22,671 bases of DNA from NCBI GenBank assembly GCA_964601515.1, contig CAZRNU010000042.1:1-22671 (forward strand). Reading direction: 5' to 3'. The position numbers and the translations under genes were made by a program. Below the pieces are notes generated by a model, which did not search any database, was not told the origin of the DNA, and worked only from the letters and a program-made list of their open reading frames with translations. The DNA comes from PWND01 sp964601515. Lineage in GTDB: Bacteria; Bacteroidota; Bacteroidia; Bacteroidales; UBA7960. Shown in pieces: positions 16,349 to 22,671 of this stretch (within the stretch, counting starts at the first letter, position 1; every line of letters begins with the position of its first letter).

Positions 16349-17920
16349 TTAATTATTAGCCTTAAGTTTTTTGTAAGAAATAAATCTGAATAAAGCATGC
16401 GATAATGCACCGATAAATGACAATATTATTAGCAGTTTCCCAAGGTGGTCAATAGTTGCATTGTATGATTTGCCCGGAATATATATTCCTTCAATGCTTT
16501 GGAGCCTGCCGTTGTTCCTTGTGTGGCAATCGGTACATGTTAATGCTTCTGTAGATGGTGAAACCATATGGTTTACAGGAAGAAACATTTGGCTTTCAAC
16601 AAAATCCCACTTTCCGCTATATGGCAATCCCACATATTCCATGCCTGTTTTTAGAGCTAGTTCCCAGTCGAAGTCAAGCCATAAAGCTCCAACGCCCGGA
16701 TGAGGACCCCATAATTTGGCCTGCAGTATAGTGTGATACTCTAAATCGTATGGTTGTTTTCCTGAATGAATTTTAACAGGTACAATTCTCGAATTTTTAT
16801 CACGTGCAGAACCAAATAAAGTATTAATCTTAAGAGGTAAATTTTCAAAATCAATTTTATCAGACAGTAAATGATGGTCTGCCGTTCCGTTAAACCATAA
16901 ATAATCGGGGATTGCATTAACAGCCCATTGTTGGTCTCCTTTTTCGGAAGAATAAACCGGATTGCCTAATGAGTCAAGCATTTCATAGGGCATACCTTCT
17001 GTCTTTTTTGTGGCTGTAGACCAGTCCCATCTCATTTTTGTTGCATTAACTTTTGCATATCTGGGAATGTGACAGGTTTGACAAGCTATTTTTGCAACAT
17101 GCTCATTTAGCTTATAAACTGTATGTGGTGTGTTGGTATGACATTGTTCGCAAGTAGCCCTGTTCGTATTTTCAGATGATAATCCATAATACCGACCTTT
17201 CATAACATGGTTTTCAGCTGTATGGCAATCGACACAAGTTAGGTTTGCACCATCAACGCCCATGTGAACATCTACTGTTCTAGGGGCAGTAAGTAGGGCT
17301 AATTCAAGGTCGCCATGCTTAACATTATTTCCACCACCACCATGAAAGTGACAGTATCCGCAATTTTCTTTTTTAGGTTTGCCAACGCTTTGAACAATAG
17401 TTTTTATATCAATCCCGGGTGTAGGATATCCTGAACCTCCTCGGGCTTTATCATAAAGGCCGCTGTTGTCATGGCAAGCTAGACAGTCAACATTATACTG
17501 ATTAGTAAAGTCAAAGTTTTTATCAGACCATCCGTAGCCGGCATGACATCTGTTGCAAGATGGTTCATTTGAAAATATTCCAGTGCAAAAATTATTCAGT
17601 AGATTTTTTTTTCCTATATAAGTAATGCCCCTGCCTTCAATATATGCTTCTCTTTCCCATGTAAAATGAGGACTCGAAAGTAATTCTTCACCTCTTTTGT
17701 TATGGCACGAAATACAAGTTTCTGTAATTTCATGAGCATTCTTGAATTCTTTCTGAAGTTCTTTGTGCTGGCTATGGTCAACTGATGAAATATGCAACGC
17801 AGCATATTGGGTTTTTAGTTCTTCAAGGTTTGTATTCTCTTTGTACGAATCTCTAAGGACGAATGTAATTATAACCAAAGGAATAACTACAGAAAGGAAA
17901 AAAATTATTGAATTCTTCAT
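16349..17920 (-). CDS. Octaheme c-type cytochrome, tetrathionate reductase (OTR) family
   Basis: This 523-residue periplasmic multiheme protein has eight CxxCH sites with Cys at 69, 122, 146, 187, 229, 257, 280 and 462. The spacing, with one distant last heme, and segments such as CGYCHFHGGGGN, VKHGDLELAL and DVHMGVDGANLTCVDCH match the Shewanella OTR family. OTR reduces tetrathionate, and nitrite or hydroxylamine in vitro, and its active-site heme has a lysine ligand. Lys158 in YDKARGGSG is my candidate here (inference). Unlike a soluble enzyme it has an N-terminal hydrophobic segment (5-22) and a C-terminal membrane helix (about 492-515), so it should sit on the inner membrane beside cytochrome b. 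It is the first gene of the six-gene set and has a candidate promoter upstream. The true substrate is unproven. Confidence 0.92.
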   Translation of the reverse strand: MKNSIIFFLSVVIPLVIITFVLRDSYKENTNLEELKTQYAALHISSVDHSQHKELQKEFKNAHEITETCISCHNKRGEELLSSPHFTWEREAYIEGRGITYIGKKNLLNNFCTGIFSNEPSCNRCHAGYGWSDKNFDFTNQYNVDCLACHDNSGLYDKARGGSGYPTPGIDIKTIVQSVGKPKKENCGYCHFHGGGGNNVKHGDLELALLTAPRTVDVHMGVDGANLTCVDCHTAENHVMKGRYYGLSSENTNRATCEQCHTNTPHTVYKLNEHVAKIACQTCHIPRYAKVNATKMRWDWSTATKKTEGMPYEMLDSLGNPVYSSEKGDQQWAVNAIPDYLWFNGTADHHLLSDKIDFENLPLKINTLFGSARDKNSRIVPVKIHSGKQPYDLEYHTILQAKLWGPHPGVGALWLDFDWELALKTGMEYVGLPYSGKWDFVESQMFLPVNHMVSPSTEALTCTDCHTRNNGRLQSIEGIYIPGKSYNATIDHLGKLLIILSFIGALSHALFRFISYKKLKANN

Positions 17921-17953
17921 GGTAGTTGAGAGGTTTGACAGTTTCTACATATG

Positions 17954-17983
17954 CAAATATATCAATATATTATTTTGCAAAAA
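17954..17983 (-). promoter_or_regulatory. Candidate promoter for the octaheme cytochrome/sulfur operon
   Basis: On the minus strand, TATATTTG (17954-17961) is a perfect -7 TAnnTTTG box. TTTTTG (17978-17983) lies upstream with a 16-base spacer, slightly shorter than the usual 17-23. Transcription would start near 17947, about 27 bases before the ATG at 17920. It lies in the 129-base gap (17921-18049) separating this operon from the preceding co-directional gene, which supports independent expression. Confidence 0.4.
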
Positions 17984-18049
17984 TCATATGCCAAAAAAAT
18001 AAATATAACTTCTTTCGTGGTTATAAAAGTAAGAATTTTTTTATGAAAA

Positions 18050-19756
18050 TTATTCAATAAAAAATTTGATTTGTTTGGTAGTTTCATTTCCCAATATATC
18101 AGTAGAGCGTATGGAAATGATATTAATGCTGTTTCTAATAAAGTCAGAAACAAATCCTTTGTATTCCTGCTCCTTGCCTGAATTAAGAGTGTAGAATATT
18201 TTATCTGTTCCGGTGATTACATCTTTTGAAGTAATAAAAACTTTCAAATGACGAGGATATGATTCTATCTTTTCTCCATCTATTATATTCGTTGCATATG
18301 AATTAATGCTAAATTCGGTTTTGATTTCAGGTCCTGATGTGTCAACAAATATTGAAAAATTACCGGTATTGGCATTGTCAACATTGTCGAATGCTGTGTA
18401 ATAAACATTGTGAAATCCCTGGTTTTCAATTCTAAATGGATTGTTGTATTGAGTTTCTTCCTGATTGCTGATTTTGAATATTACGTAGTTTAAACCGGAT
18501 TCATTATCTGTGGCATTAAGTATAATTTGAGTTATTGGAGAAATAAATAAAGTGTCTCTGAGGATAATTTGTGGTCCTCTGATGCGATGGCTAATTTCAG
18601 GAGCATTAAGGTCAACATAAGGGATGGCAATGCTTGTGCCGCTTGCAGTACTGAAACTTTTGTTGTTGACATTGTCCAAAGCATAAGAGCGGATAGTTAT
18701 ATTGCCTGAAACCATAGATAAAAACACAGGACCTTCATAGAGGAAGAAATCTTTTCCGTTTAGTGAATAGTAAATCTCTTTTACTCCTGCTTTGTTATCA
18801 ATAGCAGTAATTTTAAGTTGAGACCTGCCTGAGGAATATTCTTTGCCACCTCTTATAAACTTATTACCTAGTATTTCTTCAAATATGATAGGAGGAGTTT
18901 TATCAAGATAAAACTCGTAAGTTTTTGTTTTTTCGATATTGCCTAAGTTATCAATTGAGTAATATGAAAAAATATGAAATCCTTCTGCTAGTTTTGAGAT
19001 AGGCACAGGTTTGTTATATAATGAAGGCTTCTCGTCATTTAGCCAATACCATGTTTCTTTAATGCCATTAACATCAGTAGCTTCAAGATTAAACAATGAC
19101 CTTGTAGAAACTATGTTTTCATGTAGGTCATTTATAATACTGAGATTTGTTATTGGCGTGGAATTGTCAATGATAATAATGAGTTGTTGCGGAATCTCTT
19201 TATTCCCAACAAAGTCTTCTGAATAATATTTTAGAATAAAAAGTTCTTCTTTATCAAATTTAAGCTTGTTAATATACTTTTGGAATGAAGAATTATTTAT
19301 GGCATAGAAAATATCTCTTACTCCTGAAATATTATCTTTTGCTGATAATTCAATCTCAAATCCAGATGCAGCTATAATAGTGTCATTTTTTAGAATATTA
19401 TCACTTAAAGTGCTGAATTTTGTTTTAGGCGCTTCTCCATCTGCCATGAAAAAATATGCTTTTTGCTGGCTTTTGCCGGGGTCTGCATGTATAAACCTGT
19501 GTCGGCCCTGATTAATGATTTTTAAAGGTTGGGAATTGTTGGATTTGGATTTTAATTGAATTGCGCTTTCTCCTATTGTGTCAGTCGAAATAAAGAATAA
19601 AACTTGAGCGGAAGTATTAGTGATTATTATTCCATCTTTATCCTTAATGATGGTTTGTTTAGAAAGTTCTTTGTTGTTCTCTTGAGAATATGCCGGGTTT
19701 ATGATGAAAAACATCATCATAAAAACAATATTAAGATATATTTTCCCGCCCTTCAT
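18050..19756 (-). CDS. Secreted Ig-like (OmpL47-type) repeat protein
   Basis: This 568-residue protein has a signal peptide (ending INPAYSQ). Next comes an N-terminal module of about 95 residues (VLFFISTDT, GRHRFIHADPGKSQQKAYFF, DGEAPKTKF) that is clearly related to the start of the upstream OmpA protein. About five Ig-like repeats of roughly 90 residues follow. They show the OmpL47-type pattern: DxxSGVxxIxYxxN, then YxxP, then YYSxDNxGNxE, then FxxDxTPP. There is no OmpA, sorting or membrane domain at the C-terminus (IKFFIE-stop), so it is probably periplasmic or peripheral to the outer membrane. It begins 2 bases after the upstream stop, implying translational coupling and equal expression. 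The exact function is unknown; a structural or ligand-binding envelope role is inferred. Confidence 0.8.
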   Translation of the reverse strand: MKGGKIYLNIVFMMMFFIINPAYSQENNKELSKQTIIKDKDGIIITNTSAQVLFFISTDTIGESAIQLKSKSNNSQPLKIINQGRHRFIHADPGKSQQKAYFFMADGEAPKTKFSTLSDNILKNDTIIAASGFEIELSAKDNISGVRDIFYAINNSSFQKYINKLKFDKEELFILKYYSEDFVGNKEIPQQLIIIIDNSTPITNLSIINDLHENIVSTRSLFNLEATDVNGIKETWYWLNDEKPSLYNKPVPISKLAEGFHIFSYYSIDNLGNIEKTKTYEFYLDKTPPIIFEEILGNKFIRGGKEYSSGRSQLKITAIDNKAGVKEIYYSLNGKDFFLYEGPVFLSMVSGNITIRSYALDNVNNKSFSTASGTSIAIPYVDLNAPEISHRIRGPQIILRDTLFISPITQIILNATDNESGLNYVIFKISNQEETQYNNPFRIENQGFHNVYYTAFDNVDNANTGNFSIFVDTSGPEIKTEFSINSYATNIIDGEKIESYPRHLKVFITSKDVITGTDKIFYTLNSGKEQEYKGFVSDFIRNSINIISIRSTDILGNETTKQIKFFIE

Positions 19757-19758
19757 AA

Positions 19759-20742
19759 TTATTTATTGAATGGTAAAATTTTAAATTCTGTTCTTCTGTT
19801 TTCCTGATGTTTTTCCTCAGAACAATTAACGCCTGAAACACACTCATTTCTGATCATAGTATCTCCGTATCCAACAGCTTCCAGTCTATTTGCTTGAATG
19901 CCTTTTGAAACCAAATATGTTTTAACTGATTCGGCACGTTGTTTTGATAATCTTAAGTTGTAGGCTGATGTTCCTCTAGAGTCGGTATGCGACATGAGCA
20001 TAATACGTAGCTCCGGAAAATCTTTTAATGATCTAACGAGTTCGTCAAGCTTTCTCATAGATTCTCTTGTTAAGTCAGCACTATTATGATCAAAGAAAAT
20101 ATCTTCCAGTTCAATAATACTTTCTGTGTCGAAATAAATAAATGCTGTTTGATATTTTTCGATATTTCCGACATTATCAACTGAATAGAATTTTAATTCA
20201 TATTGAGATTTATCTGAAAGATTTATTGCACTGCCGTCCCATTTTACATAAGGGTTCTTATCCAATGAATAATAAGTGTAGCATACTCCTGAGTTTTCAT
20301 CTTGTCCCAAAAAGTTTATTTGTGCTTTTTTATTGCAATAATATCTATTTGCAAATTTTAATATAAGGCCTTCAGAAATTTGAATGTCAGTTTTCGGTGG
20401 AATTGCATCTGCAAATATTTCGAAAATTGTTTGTTGACTGGTTGTAGGGTCAATGTGTGTAAAAGTATGTATCCCATGTCTGTTGAAGCTTACCTTGTTG
20501 CCATTCTTTGTGGAGGATGGTATTACATGCTTGATTTTAGTATCTGTTTCAGTAGACATAAACAAGAAAATTTCCAACTGACGATTAACAAAAACGTCGC
20601 CGGCTTCATTTGTGAAAATCTTTTGCACCTCTACTGGTGTTTCTTGAGAATAAGATGCAAGACAAGTAAAACACAAAAATGCAAAAAGCAATAATTTTTT
20701 TATTGCTTTCAGTAAACCTGTTGTGTTTGAATGTTTATGCAT
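19759..20742 (-). CDS. OmpA-family protein with Ig-like (OmpL47-type) repeat
   Basis: This 327-residue envelope protein has a signal peptide (about 1-33, ending ASYSQ). An N-terminal module (about 35-120; IFLFMSTETDT, GIHTFTHIDPTTSQQTIFEI) is shared with the next gene. One OmpL47/Ig-like repeat follows (about 122-205; YYSLDKNPYVKW, FYSVDNVGNIEKYQ). A C-terminal OmpA peptidoglycan-binding domain (210-327) has FFDHNSADLT, SHTDSRG with Asp254, NLRLSKQRAESV with Arg269, and the Bacteroidota-type C-x5-C insert before NRRTEFKI. Asp254 and Arg269 are the usual diaminopimelate-binding pair. It starts 12 bases after the SpoIIE phosphatase gene. It probably ties an envelope complex, perhaps including the downstream Ig-repeat protein, to the cell wall (inference). 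Confidence 0.9.
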   Translation of the reverse strand: MHKHSNTTGLLKAIKKLLLFAFLCFTCLASYSQETPVEVQKIFTNEAGDVFVNRQLEIFLFMSTETDTKIKHVIPSSTKNGNKVSFNRHGIHTFTHIDPTTSQQTIFEIFADAIPPKTDIQISEGLILKFANRYYCNKKAQINFLGQDENSGVCYTYYSLDKNPYVKWDGSAINLSDKSQYELKFYSVDNVGNIEKYQTAFIYFDTESIIELEDIFFDHNSADLTRESMRKLDELVRSLKDFPELRIMLMSHTDSRGTSAYNLRLSKQRAESVKTYLVSKGIQANRLEAVGYGDTMIRNECVSGVNCSEEKHQENRRTEFKILPFNK

Positions 20743-20754
20743 AATGTACTACTG

Positions 20755-22584
20755 TTATTCAGGATTTATTCTGAATCCTACAATTAATAAGTCATCAACC
20801 TGTTTGTATATTTCCGATGTCCAATTTTTAAATTCCTGATCTACCAATGCTTTTTGCTCAATCATTGGTTTTTTGTTGTTTTGACCAAGGAATTCTTTAA
20901 GTCTTTTTGTTGAAAATTTATCGCCATTCGGACCTCCAAATTGGTCAGGATACCCATCAGAAAAGAGATAACAGGCTGTGGGTTTTTTAATTTCAAGCTC
21001 AAAATTTGTAAACAAACGTTCTTCTTCCAGTTGTAATCCGCCAATAGGCGTTGGGTCTCCTTTTATGGTATGTACTTTTTTATCAGTTACATAAATAAGA
21101 GGATTTTTAGCACCTGCAAATTCAAGTTTTTTGCACTTATCGTGGATTAAAGCAATGCTCATTTCCATACCATCTCGGTTGTCGTTTTTGTATTGCTTTA
21201 GACTTTTTCTAATAGTTTTATGAAGTTCGTTAAGGATTTGAGCTGGCTTAATAATGCCTCTCCGGGTAATGGTTTCAAGTAGATTTACACCAATCATCGA
21301 CATAAATGCTCCCGGAACTCCATGCCCGGTGCAGTCTACTGCAGCAACAATCATTGCATTTTCATAAGCAGGGTTGTCTTTGGCGCTGAGTTTTCTGAAC
21401 CAGAAAAAATCACCACTTACAATATCTCTTGGCCTAAAGAAAATAAATGAGTCTTTAAATAAACTTTGAAAATTTTCTTCTCCCGGTAGTATGGCTTCTT
21501 GTATTCTTTGAGCATAGGCAATGCTGTCAGTAATTTTATCGTTTTGCCATTTAATTTCTTTGTATGCATGCTCAATCTCATTGTTTTTGATGGCAATTTG
21601 GTCTCTCTGCTTAGATATTTCAATATTCTGCTGTGCCAACTTTTTATTAGCTCTCTTCTTTTCAAATAGTGAATAAAGAATAACTAAGGCAAATAGTATC
21701 ACAAACGCAGATCCGCTGATAAGAGTATTCCTGAGAAGCTTCTGACGTCTGATTTGTTCTTCCTGAAGAAGTCTTTCCTGCTCCATAAGGTCTATTTGCA
21801 GCTGTCTTTCTCTTGAAACCTGCTCTACCTCTTGTAATGTCTGTCGAGTGCTAATAAGTTCTTGTTGTCGTTCAGTTAACTCAACAGCAGTTGCTTGTTT
21901 TTCCGCTTGTGCTTGTTCAACCATTTTCGAAGCTTCCTCGCGGGTTTTTCTGGCTTGCTCTTCTTGTATTCGTCTTTCAATAATTGCAAATAATTCATAA
22001 TATTCTCTCGCCTTTTCAGCTTTACCGATGGCATCATAATTCTTTGCTAAAAGAATATAGCAACTCCTTAAAACAATCATTTCGTTCAGTTCTGTTGCTA
22101 TCTGCAATGCCTCTTCAAGGTTATTAATTGCTTTTTGGTTAAGCCCTTTTTCTGTTTTTGTTGAAGCAAGATTTATAAGAGATGAGGCTATTTCAGCTCT
22201 GCGTTTTTGCGACCTTGCGATATCCAGTCCCTTTTTCTGAAAGTCAATTGATGAGTCAAAATCTTGAAGTTCAAAGTAAATCTGGCCAATATTGTTGTAA
22301 ATCTGGCGCACTGCATTTATATTGCCAATCTTTTCATTTGCTTTAACCGATTCTTTGAAAATGTCTATTGCATTTTTGTACTGATTATTTTCCCAATAAA
22401 AGAACCCCAAATTATTAAACCTTCGGGATGCTTCGGTGAAATTACCTTCCTGAAAATGCTTGTATGCTTCTGCTTTATATTCTTCAACTTGCTCAGGTGA
22501 AAAATCAAATGCCTGTCCAAAATTAGATAAACTAAATAGTGCAAATAGTAAAGCAAGTATAATTCTTATTAGTTGTATCTTCAT
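20755..22584 (-). CDS. TPR-coiled-coil membrane protein with cytosolic SpoIIE-type PP2C phosphatase
   Basis: This 609-residue protein is a likely transmembrane signal transducer. A signal peptide or anchor (1-24, SNFGQ) is followed by periplasmic TPRs (about 32-200, four to five units), a long Glu/Gln/Arg-rich coiled coil (about 200-286) and a membrane helix (about 288-306). A second coiled coil follows (310-360), then a SpoIIE-type Ser/Thr phosphatase (about 365-607). Metal-site Asp residues are intact: Asp392 (VSGDFFWF), Asp417 (AAVDCTGHGVPGAFMS), Asp543 (LFSDGYPDQFGG) and Asp597/598 (QVDDLLIVGF). In related systems such phosphatases act on anti-sigma antagonists or SiaC-like proteins. It is followed closely by two envelope-protein genes (gaps of 12 and 2 bases), suggesting it senses or regulates that envelope module (inference). 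Confidence 0.92.
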   Translation of the reverse strand: MKIQLIRIILALLFALFSLSNFGQAFDFSPEQVEEYKAEAYKHFQEGNFTEASRRFNNLGFFYWENNQYKNAIDIFKESVKANEKIGNINAVRQIYNNIGQIYFELQDFDSSIDFQKKGLDIARSQKRRAEIASSLINLASTKTEKGLNQKAINNLEEALQIATELNEMIVLRSCYILLAKNYDAIGKAEKAREYYELFAIIERRIQEEQARKTREEASKMVEQAQAEKQATAVELTERQQELISTRQTLQEVEQVSRERQLQIDLMEQERLLQEEQIRRQKLLRNTLISGSAFVILFALVILYSLFEKKRANKKLAQQNIEISKQRDQIAIKNNEIEHAYKEIKWQNDKITDSIAYAQRIQEAILPGEENFQSLFKDSFIFFRPRDIVSGDFFWFRKLSAKDNPAYENAMIVAAVDCTGHGVPGAFMSMIGVNLLETITRRGIIKPAQILNELHKTIRKSLKQYKNDNRDGMEMSIALIHDKCKKLEFAGAKNPLIYVTDKKVHTIKGDPTPIGGLQLEEERLFTNFELEIKKPTACYLFSDGYPDQFGGPNGDKFSTKRLKEFLGQNNKKPMIEQKALVDQEFKNWTSEIYKQVDDLLIVGFRINPE

Positions 22585-22616
22585 TGCAAGGTATTGTGGT
22601 TTGTAAAACTCTCTTC

Positions 22617-22671
22617 TTACATCTCGTAATAATCAAATTCCAGCTTTGTCATGGTCTCAAAGTCTTTTCCT
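22617..22671 (-). CDS. C-terminal 17 codons of an unidentified upstream gene
   Basis: On the minus strand one frame is open from the window edge to a TAA at 22617-22619, giving GKDFETMTKLEFDYYEM. The other two frames stop within this stretch. It lies 32 bases before the SpoIIE gene on the same strand, so it is probably an operon partner. It is too short to identify. Confidence 0.5.
   Translation of the reverse strand, partial: GKDFETMTKLEFDYYEM

Noticed and set aside
18001..18049. Terminator between the Ig-repeat gene and the sulfur operon
   Set aside because: Only a weak 6-base ATAAAA/TTTTAT inverted repeat was seen, with no G-C pairs or clean T tract.

Overview
The window looks like part of a Bacteroidota chromosome, probably class Bacteroidia or Flavobacteriia. 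The evidence is AT-rich DNA, almost no Shine-Dalgarno sequences, Bacteroidota-type promoters (TTTG/TTG near -33, TAnnTTTG near -7), a gliding-motility/type IX secretion (T9SS) type B C-terminal domain, a PorP/SprF-family protein, and OmpA and SpoIIE-type proteins with typical Bacteroidota features. A run of exactly 100 N shows this is a draft assembly, possibly a metagenome-assembled genome.

Layout. (1) 1-3648, minus: the 2-oxoglutarate dehydrogenase pair, E1 (sucA) followed by E2 (sucB, cut by the window edge). (2) 3873-10473, plus: a roughly 1,830-residue secreted protein with an IgGFc-binding-like N-terminus, 15 PKD-like repeats and a T9SS type B sorting domain, followed by its probable PorP/SprF partner. 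(3) 10607-12164, plus: a cytosolic six-TPR protein and an M48 metalloprotease lipoprotein. (4) 17920-12183, minus: a six-gene set that looks like a sulfur-redox and transport operon. It encodes an octaheme cytochrome c of the tetrathionate reductase family, a b-type cytochrome, a double-rhodanese lipoprotein, a YeeE/YedE half-transporter, a second YeeE/YedE half fused to a rhodanese, and a membrane-anchored rhodanese. (5) 22584-18050, minus: a tight three-gene set encoding a TPR/coiled-coil/SpoIIE phosphatase, an Ig-like plus OmpA protein, and a larger Ig-like repeat protein sharing an N-terminal module with the OmpA protein. The last 17 codons of an upstream gene sit at the right edge.

The most interesting signal is in the sulfur set. 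All three rhodanese-bearing proteins end in exactly Gly-Gly-Cys-COOH after a low-complexity tail, although their domain architectures differ. Two of the three have Ser where the rhodanese catalytic Cys should be, and in the smallest one the terminal Cys is the only cysteine. By topology all three rhodanese domains face the periplasm. I infer a periplasmic sulfur-relay system in which the terminal Cys is a mobile thiol or persulfide carrier feeding, or fed by, the split YeeE channel and the quinol-linked octaheme cytochrome. A second notable signal is the PKD array, which has a two-repeat superperiod: odd- and even-numbered repeats form distinct classes, suggesting growth by duplication of a two-domain unit.

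No tRNA, rRNA, CRISPR array, insertion sequence or integrase was seen. There is no gene-free stretch longer than about 225 bases.
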